From contig NC_058339.1 in the NCBI RefSeq assembly GCF_905475395.1, positions 23,692,001-23,756,000 of the forward strand: a DNA stretch of 64,000 bases, written 5' to 3'. The position numbers were made by a program, and so were the translations under genes. This stretch comes from Chrysoperla carnea (Eukaryota; Arthropoda; Insecta; Neuroptera; Chrysopidae). How positions within the stretch are numbered: position 1 is the first letter of the stretch; the number at the start of each line of letters is the position of its first letter. Positions 1 through 12,165 of the stretch are shown one piece after another. The notes under the pieces were generated by a model. That model saw nothing but the letters and a program-made list of their open reading frames with translations, was not told the origin of the DNA and searched no databases.

Positions 1-1307
1 AGTATTAGTCCAAAACTTTTTGACTGGACGGTCGCGGAGGAACTACCTTAAATGGCTTCAATTGTAGCCCAATATAACTATCCTAAATTTTTTCTCCCGG
101 AGCTGTAGTGGTTTGAGTGAAAATGTACCACCATAAGGTCTAGTATACATGCTATTTCAATAATTAACTCAGTAATTTGTTTTTTTTTTTCACTTGTTAA
201 CTCAAAAATTGCCAACTTTATGTTAAATGTTCACAAAATCGACTCTGGATTTCAGGAGTAGCAAGCAGATTATTGTTAATTCAATGGTGGGAGAAGCTGA
301 AATTTTCTTGAATTTATACTTTGAGCAAAATGTAACGCTTCACGTTTGAGTTTTTCTAAACGGAGTATTCGTGCGAAGGTATATTATTGCGTAAAAATTT
401 CTTCTTATCACATTTGCTCTTTATTTTATTTATGAGAAGCTCCAAGATGTTTCAGAAAATTTTAAAATAAATAAATTACCTGAGAATGAAGGTGAACCAG
501 TGACCGGTGGATGGAAAAACATGTGAACATGACTAAAATCTTAAATATAACCCACTCTTTGTTTTACTTTAAAAATAAAATTTACTACCAGCCTTAGGGG
601 CTATTTATTAAATAGTTCAAGCAAAATTTCGTGTTTTTTAACACCATCTCTCGCAACGCTGCGTCATATTTACTTACCCCTACAAATATAACGTCACAAT
701 TTCTTGACCCCCCTCAATGAATTTTCAAACAAATTAAATTGGCAATATTCATTCCCCTTATCAAACTTTGCCAAACTAAGCAATACCCCTCCCTGTAAGC
801 CTTACGTATTTTATGCCAAAAGCATTTTGCATTTTTGTTTTAAATGATTTTATTATTAAGACAAATTTTCAATCATAAGAAAATGTTATAAATTATAATA
901 AATGTGGCCTAGCAGGTTTCATACCATACAAAATATCCTTGAGATTTTAAAAACGTTTTTGTTTTTTTTAAACTATAAAAAATTAATGAAAGTTACTAGA
1001 CAAACATACAAAAAACCGACATTGACTTTTGTGGTCGCGGAATTAGCTATAGGTAATTGAATTGAAAATGTAGGATATTGTTTACAATTTTTTATAGTAA
1101 GTAGATGAAGCTTTTTAAAAACCTAAAAAATTAACGATAAGGTGATAGTGGTCACTCTGTTACACTATAATTCAGTATTACAGTTTATTTCAGTATTATA
1201 CTCTGAAAACCCAGACATTGTAATCCAGTAACCTTGTTGCCTGAAAGTATGGGGTAGTTTGCGTCAAATCCGGTAGTTCTGATTTTTTGTATATGATATT
1301 GGTCCAA
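1..1307. other. Gene-free AT-rich DNA
   Basis: No ORF with recognisable homology on either strand. A short stretch near 1033-1055 (GGTCGCGGAATTAGCTATAG) resembles the start of the 316-bp satellite found at 11.2-12.2 kb, suggesting a decayed monomer or a related repeat. Confidence 0.5.
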
Positions 1308-1850
1308 TCCAAGTTTATGATCTTTAGAGTCGAATGCAACTTTGTGGGAAATCGAAAAAACCGAGAAAATTCCGGCTTTTTTCAGATTTTGGCGATTATA
1401 ACTCTAAAAGACTAGTTTTTAATAGTACCTTTTTAGGACGTTCCTAAAGTAGACTAAGTTTGTTTATATATGAGGCTAGAATTGTTTCTGTAGATCTAAT
1501 ATTTTCCGAGATAAAGCCTTCCAAAGCTTATCATTTTTTCGAACTTTTGTGCAATACGCTTCGTCATTCTGAATGACTTTTGACCCTGACTCTTCGTATC
1601 CCCTCGTTAATCTGAACGACAGAATATTGCAAAAAATTGTGAAGTTAGAAAAAATAATTAACTTAGAAAGGCTTTATCTCGGAAACTATTAGTTTTATAG
1701 AGAGACAATTCTGGTCTCATATAGTAGCAAATTTAGTCTACTTTAAAAACTAGTCCTTTAGGGCTATAATCACCAAAATCTGAAAAAAGGCAAAATTTTC
1801 ACAGTTTCTTTCGATTTTTTCGGCATTCGAGGTAACAAACTTGGATAATT
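1308..1850. repeat. Long imperfect inverted repeat (fold-back/MITE-like)
   Basis: Two arms of about 200-220 bp (about 1308-1535 and 1645-1850) are imperfect reverse complements around a ~110-bp loop. Matching blocks include the CCGAGATAAAGCCTT core (about 1508) against AAGGCTTTATCTCGG (about 1667), and TTTTTTCAGATTTTGG (about 1378) against CCAAAATCTGAAAAAA (about 1773). No target duplication was identified. The RNA would fold into a long hairpin. Confidence 0.7.
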
Positions 1851-4202
1851 CATTGGGCAACAATAAGTAATAATTTATTGTTAACTTTAACACGCTTTCT
1901 GTGATTTTATAATCTAATTTAAATAATAAACAAAATTTCTTGTTAGGAAATTTATTATTGTAAAGTCTGCCAAATATTTTTTTTTTAATTTCATGATTTT
2001 ACTTCATTAAACATTTCCTTAATTTTAAAGGAACTATTGTAATCGTGAACAAATTTGTTGTTGAAATTTCATCGGAAGTATTCATTTCAAATATCTCTGA
2101 TTCCATTTGGAATGTTTTCGACGCGATTTCTGTAGGCCGTACATTGTTGAAGTTTTGAATTTTGGACTGTGCAATATGTAGTGCACTTCCTATTTTTTAC
2201 GCCCTTGTGCGTAACGAAAAAACTTCGTTGAAAGTTAAAATTTTTGATTTAGGATTTTAAAATGTTTTAAAAAAATATGAAAACTTATTCCTTGAAATTC
2301 TTCTGTAAAATTGATCCAATTCATAACTAAAAAAGTCATGAAGTTTTTAGTAAAAAAAGGAATATCTTTTGGCCCAAAAAAGGACAGAATCCATCAATAT
2401 CATGGAAATTTACTATGTCCTTTAAATTTTGCTGTGAAGCATCAACGGCATCTCCATACACATACTTTTAAAACTATTAAAAGGATATTCCTTCAAATTT
2501 CAACCTTGTGGGAGCAGGTTATGAATTACTACTTCTCTGAAAACTTTACTATTTTCTAGCACATACTTGCAACCATCAAAGTGCGCTGGCAAAATTGTAA
2601 CCTTGTGAAAGTGGGCTTAAAAAAATTTAAGGGATGATGACGCAGCCGCGATGCTTACTTGAAGGGTACTTTCTTAATGAACCGATAATAAAAAATTTTT
2701 GCAGCTTTATGGTATACGGGTTTTTCATCTTTATGGTATCGGAAGAACCACTAGCTCTTAGACTAAAACCATTAATAAATAATGAAATATTAAGAAAATT
2801 ATTTTTTTCGTCGCGTCGGATTTAAATAAAGTTATCATCATTGGCTCATTGTGCAAAAAACCAAATGTGTTGTTAATCGAGTTTTGTAATATTTTATAGA
2901 AAGAAATTATTTTTTAGTTATTTGCAAGTATTTGTACATAGTGCCCTTAAAGATCCAACTTGTTAACACTAAAAGTAAATTTTTCTGTAGCAAGAAATCA
3001 AAAATTTTGAACTAAATTATATTCATTAGAGCGATTTTTTTTCTTCTTGAGATTTATTTTTCATTTTCGTGTGATTTTTCGTTTTTAAGGTATGAGCATG
3101 GGGAACTCTCATATAGAAAATTTGTTCTTTAAATTCATAACACATCTTTTATATTTCAAATCGTCGAGATGTAAATTTTTTGATGGGGTTCTACCAATCA
3201 AACTTTTTGTCACCAAAATTTTTGTTTTTTTGTAGAAAATGAGGGGTGAAAACTCCAGTTGATTGTACTACATCTATTTATATTTTTGAGAATATTATGA
3301 TTTATAAGACATTAGGTATTATTTGTATAAATAATTAAGATGTCTCATTTCAAATTGAACTTCGATAGCCTTTTTTAAAGATAGGTACTATGTGAAATAT
3401 TTTATCAATTCAAAAATTATTTCCAACATAAAAGAGAAGCTATTATAAATAAATAGATAAAATAAAAAAACCTTATATTTCTTACTAAACAAAATTACAA
3501 AAACATGTTTACTCTTCAAACAAATAAAATTAATTATACTACTATCTTAAAGTGCTAAATAAACTAAGCAGCAAAAACTCTTCGTTAATCGAAGGTAAAG
3601 GCCTCGTCTAGAGATTTCCAAGTGGCTCTATTGGCTGCTGTATCCACCCCAATCAAGAAAAGAGAAGATATTAATTAATTAATTTTTTTTTTTTTTTAAA
3701 TTTCTAACTGCTATAGGTAGTGAAATCATGTATGTTTTTAAACATATAAAAACAAGATAGTGTAAGATAGTCGGGATAAGTTGTGAGTGACTTTTTGCAG
3801 ATATAGACATAGCTGTTTCAAATTTCGAGAAGATTAAAAAATTTTTTAAGTGTGCCACTGAATATGTTGGTTAGTAATACATATAACATGATATAGCTCT
3901 CTGTAATAGTATCCCGTTGTTATCCAGGCATATATATTTACAAAATTTTGTAATTTTTTTAAAGCAATAAAAAAAGTTTTCAAAATAACTACAATCGTGA
4001 ACATTTTCAAAGTAGTATTAAAGTAGTATTAGAAAATGCTGAAAATGGTGCTATAATGCCTATTATATAGAAGCCATTCTCAAATTTTCTAGTATGTAAT
4101 AATCATTTAACAAACGGGGTGCTGTTCCGCGGACTAATATACTAATTATAAATAGGTTACTGGTTTTCATCAATGAGTAGATAGATTAACAACATAAATG
4201 TA
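1851..4202. other. Gene-free AT-rich DNA
   Basis: Only short ORFs without recognisable motifs. Two overlapping candidates at 2311-2559 and 2634-2825 look like chance open frames: composition follows the background, there is no family motif, and there are no plausible splice partners. Confidence 0.45.
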
Positions 4203-4210
4203 GGTACAAA

Positions 4211-4653
4211 CAGTGGCGTAACTACCAGTTTTCACTGTGTTCAGTGAAAGAACAAACAGACCAAGGAACTCGGACCCCGCTGCTTTTTCCTTCCCTTGAA
4301 ACGCAAAAACCATTTTTTTAACATTTATTAAAAATTGGAAAACTTATGCAAATTATGTATAAAATTATATTGTCAATGGGTTTTTGTCTTAAATTTGAAA
4401 AATTAGTTTATACGTTTCATTAGTATCTGATTTACACCAAGAAAGTATTATTTAAAAAAAAAAAAAAAAAAAAACTATTTACCTTATGTATTTTGCATTT
4501 TAAAAAATCAATTCAAATTTACTTCTAAAACAGTGTAGAGTGTCATGGTGTCTTGAATGACATCAACCGTGACATACAATTATATTTGTATATGCAAGTA
4601 TACAAGTATTTGCAAGTTTACACACATCCAAATCGAAAGTAGTTACGCCACTG
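4211..4653. mobile_element. hAT-type MITE
   Basis: A 443-bp non-coding element. It has terminal inverted repeats CAGTGGCGTAACTAC at the left and GTAGTTACGCCACTG at the right. It is flanked by a near-perfect 8-bp target duplication (ggtacaaa at 4203-4210, agtacaaa at 4654-4661, one mismatch). CAG-type ends with 8-bp duplications are the hAT signature. A run of about 20 A lies inside (about 4450-4472). No transposase remnant is visible. Confidence 0.75.
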
Positions 4654-5477
4654 AGTACAAATAATTACTACTTAAAAATAATTAATACATCATAACATAA
4701 TAATAATTAAAAATAATTTGTTTTTTAAATAAATTTTTACTAATTGTATATTTGTTTACTTTATGCGGGCCTTAAGGCATTTTATTATATTTACATTGTA
4801 GTTGAATACATATGGAAGATAACTATATGTTTTACGTTCATTCATAAGTCGTACAAGCGCTAGCCTATCCTCTTTAGGCTTTGAAAAATCGATTCTACGT
4901 CTATATTAAACGTTTGTCCAAGATGATATTCCAGAAATAAAAGTTATCTAAAAGAAATATACTGTTTCCTTACTTTTCTTAAATTATAAAACTCAATAGG
5001 CTCTATAAAATAATGACTAACTTTATTAAGTTAATATGACGAATAATGAAATCTCATAAGATTAAATTGACTCTACAATTTGACCATTACTTTGCTTAAT
5101 TAGTGGATTCATGACGTCATTACCTAAATAGCTGGTTATTCTTCTTAACTATAACATATACAAAACAAGTATAAAACATACACACACAATTTTTATTAAT
5201 CAAAATACGTTTGAGAATTGATGGGTATTACAACAATGAACTTGATAATATTAAATTAATTTATTTAAACACGTGAATCATAAATATGTAAATTATTATC
5301 GATGTTTTTGTGTGTATATATTAATAATAATAATAATTAATTAATGTATTTATTTATTAACTTAGTTTAATTACATATAAAACCGCGTATTTAATATTAT
5401 TTGTTATAGTTTATTGTGATAAAGTATTTTTTTAATAAATAGGGGTTTTGTATAATTAAAAATAAGTTGTCTTAAAT

Positions 5478-8400
5478 ATGAAACAATTTAAAAAACCATT
5501 GATTACCAAAAGATGGATACAATATGCTGCTACATTATCAGGTTCGTTTCTTTTATAAAATTTCTCGGTAAACTTAAAATATGTACGTAAATTATAACAA
5601 CGATCGTTTAAATCTTAATTCAAATAATTTCGTTATTAATTCTATAAGTAATTGAATTTTATATTAAAATTCCTAAATGTTGTGGTATTAGTAATAATTA
5701 TTCGGTATTAGTAAAAGTTTATAAACAAAGCAAGAAGCATAAAAACTAACATAGTTAAATGATTTAATACTCGGGGTTCACTGGCATATATTGAAATATA
5801 CAAAGAAAAAATTTCAAACAAACTGTTTATTATAGCGTTTGCTAATTTAACCGGTATATGTTTTTTTGTGTTTCAAAAAGTCAAATTTGAAAATAAGTAA
5901 CTTAAAATAATCATAAAGATTTAAAACATAAAATCAGTGACGGATTTACTAGGAGTAGTCTAGGGTAGTAGTTGATCTTTATGGGACGGACTAAGCAAAG
6001 ACAAACGGGTTGAAGGGTAGCATTTGAGTCTTCTAAGTTGACATTGCGTATATTGCAGTATATAGAGGGGATAAGTGAGGTAAAGGTTGGATCTCTTAAT
6101 GAATCAATGATTCACTAAATAAATCATTATCACAAGCGAATGAGAGAAAATTATACTATGTCACTTTTTTATTTCATTCTTTAAAAGAGCCCAGCGAACT
6201 TCAAGGTTAAATTCAGCGATATTTTCCAAAGGGATATAAGTGAAGTTGATGTTTAGAGGGTGGGCTAAGCGAGGAAAAGCAGGTTAAAAGATAGAATGTG
6301 GGTCTTTAAAATTGGTTCTCTAAATGAATCAATGATTCATTAAATGAATCATGTAAAGAATACATTAAAATGAAACATTATCACGAGCGAAGTCGTGGGA
6401 AAAAGCTAGTCACATTATATAAATGATAGATAGCACTTCGAAAGGCTCTATGTACACGAGCAACAAATTGTTCGGCTGATAGAAGCTTTTCATACTAAAA
6501 TCGGGTGAAATTTATTTACGATCTACTTTAAATCAAGAAAAGCATAAACGCCTTAGCTCTTTTATGAACAAGATTTTATACGACGATATAATTGATAACT
6601 TTGTTAATTTAAAATCTCGCAAACAGATAATGTAAAACTTTTCTTATTTAATTGATTTCATTGCCATCATATTCAATTGATTGTTAATAGATAATTTAAT
6701 AAGGAAATTGTTCCTATTGTCTTTAAACTGTACTGTAAGTTGTTTTAAGGCATACCCTTATCCCACCTTATAAGTAGTGGTACAAAATTGAGCTTTTCTT
6801 AGCTAAAAAACATACCCAAAGACTATTTCTTGTGTAAACTTCACTAAATCGTGAGTTGGAAAATATACCTAATCTAGAAACTGACACAACGCCCCCTTAG
6901 TTCACAATCATACTAGTAACAGAGCACAAATTATAAAATTGCAATTTATAACAAAGAAAATGTAATTAATATGATTGTGAACTTGAGTATTGAATTGCAG
7001 AGGTTAGGTAGGCGACAAATGTGTAAATTCGTCCTTGTATAAAATTGATAATTCATTAGAAAACATTATTGTAAGAGGCTGACAGATGACAATGAATTAA
7101 GAGTAGAATATTTGAAATCTGAGAAATTCAAGTTTTATTTACAATCACGTATAGCTGGCTCTGGGGAAAAATCTCGCTTTTAAGTTCATGAAAAAATAAT
7201 GTGCCTCTCGCAGATATAATTTATAAGCTATAATTAAACTATATTGTAGAACAAGTATGAAACATGTCACTTGCACATGACTGCGAATTTGGAAACACGG
7301 AGGAAGCGAATGGCTATACTGCTCGTGTGAGTAAGAGACCTTCTAACAATTTCCACACGGTATTTTCTGTGCAATTACAAAAAGTTAATTGCCCATTGAA
7401 TACAACAAATCTACTTGTCGTGAAATGACCCACCAGGCATAATTTGAAAAAAGATGCCCTTATATGCAAATCTATAAGTTCAAGCACCATGGCAATAGTT
7501 TTGCGCGGTACAGGTGAGAATATGAATGACACAACTCTTGGTGACTCACCCCTGTCATCAAAAATGTACGGTGTTGCTGGATACTAACTCTGCATCAATA
7601 TTTGAAGCGAATTACATAAATACCGCGCCGAAATAAAACCGGTAATTTCCGTACCGGAAGTTTAAAAACATTTTTGATCTCCCGTCAATTCCCCTTCGTG
7701 ATTTATTTCTGTACGGCATTTAAGTAATTCGCTTCGAATACTTATGCAGAGCTCAAGAGTCAGAACCTAGTAACGCCGTACATATTTTCTGGTGCAGGGG
7801 TGAGACACCAAGGGGTGTGACATTCATATTCTCACCTGCTTAAACTTACCTTCACATATACGAGCATCTTTTTCAACACGATTTCTGTTGGCTTGTAGCC
7901 TACGATACAAAATGTTTAGATTACTTGGTTGAAGAAAAAATTAATTTGAGATAGGGGATACATCTTGTCACTTTTATTTTCTTTTTGAAGATGACAGAAT
8001 TAAAAGAGATTTTCAAATAGGAACAGTGAACAGACAGGCATTACTTTATGTACACACGAACCTTGACAATGGGATACCCGAATACTAAAAATGTGTAACT
8101 GAATATTGGAATCCAATAGCTGTAATGTAATATGTTGACACAGATATATATGCGATTCATTTAAGAATTATTATCAAATTTTATGATTAACCTTTAATGC
8201 CACAGATTTTAAAAATATACAAATGTTTTTATTATTTATATTGATAAAACGGTCAATTTATTTAACATAGATAAAATTCCATAGGTATCATCATTTCTTA
8301 TAAGAAATATACAGATACTTTGTAATACATCTCATAATGTATGGATGACGTCTTTCTATAAAATCTTTATAACAGGATCAAATCATAAATTGTTTATTAT

Positions 8401-10925
8401 TAAAAACCGGTTCTCAAATTTTAAATTTTTCAATTTATTTTTGTATCTATTTAATTATTTAGTAGTTAATGTTAAGTTAACATGACCAAATTGTATGATG
8501 AGGCATAGAAACATACTGTTTTTTATCAGGAAGTACATTTCTTTTTTAGTTGAAACCACAGCTAGGCCATTCGACTGTACTCATCTGAAACTTACAAGAG
8601 CGCAGTTGAGAAGGGTGGTGCGACTCTTGACAGGACACTGTCGATTGAACTATCACCTTCATAACATGGATATCTCTAATAAACCCACTTGTAGAGCCTA
8701 TATGGAGGATGACGAAACTTCCATTCATGCTGTTTGCACTTGCAGAAGTCTTCAGGGTGTCAAATTCAGAATGTTCCAAAATCTGGGAGAGATTCCGGCG
8801 GAGAAACTGTGAATTTTCTGCGTGTCGTCTGCAGAATTCTGCCTTGACAGAATCCTATAGCTTCATCTGATTTTAATAGCATCTCTTACCCGAAAACGAG
8901 GAAGAAGTTTTGTCTTCGGGTGACAGGTCGTTCTCTAGGAGGACACAAAGGTCTCTCGGTCTAAGAGCTAGGGATCCATTTGCGGTACTCCTCTCATGTT
9001 TTATTATTATTATCATACAAACAAGTAGTTTTAACAAGCACATCATTTTATCTCTTTGGCTTCTGACCCTTAACTTTTTGTACAGTTCATTATACGAATT
9101 CCTCCACAATCTCATTTAACAATTCATTTCTTTGCTGTCCCATTGCCTGTTCTGGAAATTTCTGGTGCAACTTTCGCTAGCTTGTGGCGACTCACATTTA
9201 TAGCTATAGTTTTAAAATAAATTGTATTTGAGTTTTTTTACTATTCGGGATCTGTGCTCAAAATTCTCCCTTCGGAACCCTTACTGCATAAACCAAATAG
9301 GATTGTCTTTAGATATGTATGAATAGCATAAAATTATTTAAAAAATAAACCTTATTATTTCATTTCGGTATGTATATTAATTAATGTAATAGCTTTTAAT
9401 TAATTTATAAATTTTTAAAAGTAATTTAATCTAACAAATATGCAAAGACTTTACTTGCTTGATAGCTAAACTACTTAAAATTAATATTGACGCGTGTACT
9501 TTTTTCACCCTTTGCCACCTTTAGCTACCCGCCTGAGTAAATAATGAATTAAAATGTTTAGTTAATATTTTGTTTCTGTTTTCAGCTTCATTAACAATGT
9601 TTTTGTGTGGCATGCATTTTGTATGGACGTCACCGTCTTTACCAAAATTATATGCAAACGATTCAACAATACCAACGACAGTAGAAGATGGATCATGGAT
9701 GGCATCAATTGAATTATTTGGTGATATTCCAGCTGCACCTGTTTCAGCATTTGCAGCAGATTATTTTGGCCGAAAAATGACCATGCTATTAACTGCAATA
9801 CCATTTTTAGGCAGTTGGTTATTAATTGCGTTCGCTAAAGATACGAGCACACTTATAACAGCACGATTTGTGGCTGGTTTTGCCACTGGATGTATATTTA
9901 CAATGCTTCCCATGTATATTGGTGAAATATCTGATCCAGATATACGTGGAAGTTTAAGTAATGGACAAATGGTCATGTTTGATGTTGGTTCATTGTTTTT
10001 CTATAGTGTTGCACCATGGATTTCAATCAAATTAATGGCATTAATAGGAAGCATATTTCCATTGATTTTTTTTGCTACATTCTTTTTTATGCCCGAATCG
10101 CCATATTATTATTTAATGAAAGAGGATCCACAAAAAGCAAAAGAGTCATTAAAACGCTTACGTGGTGTACGTAATATTAAGGAAAGTGATTTTCAAGAGT
10201 TAATCAAAAGCATGGAAATTGAAAATACTCAATCATCAAAATGGTCCGATTTATGTAATTCCTATCTCAAAGGGTTAATTATAGTTTTAGGATTGAAAAC
10301 GTTACAAATAATGAGTGGCGTGTATGCGATATTGACATACGCGGAATTAATATTTGATCAGGCTGGTGGTATATTTTCCGGTAAAACATCATCGGTTTTA
10401 TTTGGTATTGTGCAATTCTTAAGTAGTTTAGGTTCCTTATTATTTGTGGATGGGATTGGTCGTCGACCTTTACTAATAATATCCTGTATAGGATGTTTCC
10501 TTGCATTGTCAGCCCAAACAGTTTATTTCTATTTACAATTACACAATCTCTATGAATTAAATTTTCTTGGTTGGATACCTATATCAAGTTTATTGTTTTA
10601 CACAATGGCGCATGGTATTGGCTTAGGACCGATTCCATATCTAATTACTGGAGAAATATTTCCCACGAATATTAAAGCAAAAGCATTATGCGTTCTTGAT
10701 CTTTATGCTGCTCTTATTGAATTTATTGTATTAAAAAACTATCAAATTATTGCAAATTCATATGGTAGCCATGTTCCGTTTGGTATATTTTCCATATCTT
10801 GTATTGTAGGTATTGTTTTTGTTCTTTTGATGGTACCTGAAACTAAAGGGCAGACTTTAGAGCAAATACAAGAAATTATGAAAAGTAAAATACATGTGAA
10901 GCCAAAATGTTTAACAAAAGTTTGA
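5478..10925 (+). CDS. Tret1-like MFS sugar transporter (paralogue A)
   Basis: Predicted 467-residue sugar porter, probably plasma-membrane, of the insect facilitated trehalose transporter (Tret1-like) group. Exons: 5478-5541 and 9586-10925; the intron is phase 1 with GT-AG ends and the junction recreates an Ala codon (TLSASLTM). Family marks in order: the PSLPKL loop after helix 1, DYFGRK between helices 2 and 3, PMYIGEISDPDIRG, PESPYY after helix 6, GIGRRPLL, GEIFPTNIKAKA, and the C-terminal PETKGQTLEQI. The spacing fits 12 membrane helices. The helix-7 motif QQLSG of typical sugar porters reads QIMSG here, so the substrate may differ. Start chosen at the exon-1 ATG, which is followed by a KRWIQYAAT segment shared in type with paralogue B (RRWLQYYAAI). 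The 4-kb intron is full of repeats. Trehalose as substrate is only a family-level guess. Confidence 0.88.
5936..6412 (+). repeat. Two tandem diverged copies of a dispersed repeat
   Basis: Two related blocks (about 5936-6150 and 6180-6412) share GGACGGACTAAGC/GGGTGGGCTAAGC, AATGAATCAATGATTCA and CATTATCAC(A/G)AGCGAA. The second ends in GAGCGAAGTCGTGGGAAAAAGCTAGT, a tail style frequent in insect non-LTR or SINE 3' ends. The repeat lies in intron 1 of transporter A. The family assignment is not certain. Confidence 0.5.
7511..7838. repeat. MITE-like inverted repeat, 328 bp
   Basis: Arms of about 110 bp begin CAGGTGAGAATATGAATG at the left and end CATTCATATTCTCACCTG at the right. Further matched blocks are ATGTACGG(T/C)GTT and GCGAATTAC against GTAATTCGC. 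A weaker match continues outwards (AAAAAAGATGC near 7445 against GCATCTTTTT near 7864), so the outer boundary could be larger. No clear target duplication. Intronic in transporter A. Confidence 0.65.
8540..9010 (+). mobile_element. LINE remnant (C-terminal reverse transcriptase region)
   Basis: The open frame at 8495-8812 carries LTRAQLRRVVRLLTGHCRLNYHL, then CRAYMEDDETSIHAVCTCRSL. This matches the C-terminal TGH...C..C...ETxxHxxCxCxxL zinc-like motif of jockey/I/LOA-type non-LTR retrotransposon polyproteins. Only the 3' end is present, followed by a short untranslated part and a TTATTATTATTATCA simple tail near 9001. It is a dead, 5'-truncated copy in intron 1 of transporter A. Confidence 0.65.
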
Positions 10926-11166
10926 TAATTGATGTTTTTTATTATTAAATCGCATTTTCTAAATGGCACGTAATTGAAAAGAGTTAAATAAATGTTAAAA
11001 CAGAGTTTTCAATTTTGGTTAGAATATTAACTTTAAGAAAAGAAAGAAGGATGTTGATTTAAATTGAGATTTGAAAGTAACAATTACGAATGCATGAATT
11101 TGAAAACGGAAATGTATTCAAATTTATACATATTCTCATATTTAAATTTATACATATACATATAAA

Positions 11167-12165
11167 GAATGTGGAGTCGTGGTCCCGGAATTAGCCACAT
11201 AAGTGATAGCTAGCAAAAAACTGACATCACAGCTGAAAAGAATGACCCAAAATTAGTGGGTTTCAAAAAAATTCAAATAAGATCGGATCAAATTTGCCTG
11301 TGTTATCAAAAAAATCGAATTTTTTAACTTTATGACGTCATCAGAATCCAAAAAATTTATTTTTGCTCTTTCGCATCCAAATTTTATCCAATTTTGATAA
11401 AAAAAAAGCATGTAATCCTACTAAATTTGGGTCATACTTTTCAAATTTGTGATCAAAATTAACCCAGCTCTAATAGATTTCAAGAATTTGGAGTCCTGGT
11501 CCCAGAATTAGCCACATAAGTGATAGCTATCGAAAAACTGACATAACAGCTGAAAAGAATGACCCAAAATTAGTGGGTTTCAAAAAAATTCAAATAAGAT
11601 CGGATCAAATTTGCCTGTGTTATCAAAAAAATCGAATTTTTTAACTTCATGACGTCATCGGAATCAAAAAATTTAATTTTGCTCTACCATTTTCAAATTT
11701 TATCCAATTTTGATAAACCAAATATGTAATCCTACTAAATTTGGGTTATACTTTTCAAATTTGTGATCATAATTAACCTAGCTCTAATAGGTTTCTAGAA
11801 TGTGGAGTCCTAGTCCCAGAATTAGCCACATTAGTGATAGCTAGCGAAAAACTGACATCACAGCTGAAAAGAATGACCCAAAATTAGTGGATTTTAAAAA
11901 AAATTCCAATAAGATTGAATCAAATTTGCCTGTGTTATCAAAAAAATCGAATTTTTTAACTTTATGACGTCATCAGAATCAAAAAAATTTTATTTTGCTC
12001 TATCACATTAAAATTTTATCCAATTTTGATAAATCAAGTATGTAATCCTACTAAATTTGGATCATATTTTTCAAATTTGTGATCAAAATTAACTTAGCTC
12101 TAATAGGTATCAAGAATGTTGAGTCTTGGTCCCGGAATTAGCCACATAAGTGATAGCTATAGCTA
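11167..12165. repeat. Satellite of ~316 bp, three copies plus a partial
   Basis: Monomers begin at 11167, 11484 and 11798, and a partial fourth begins at 12114, so the periods are 317, 314 and 316 bp. Each starts GAATGTGGAGTC(G/C)TGGTCCC and includes TAGCCACATAAGTGATAGCTA, TGACGTCATC and a run of GAATTTTTTAAC. Divergence between copies is low. The array ends in a short GCTATA repeat. It lies just downstream of transporter A. Confidence 0.9.
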
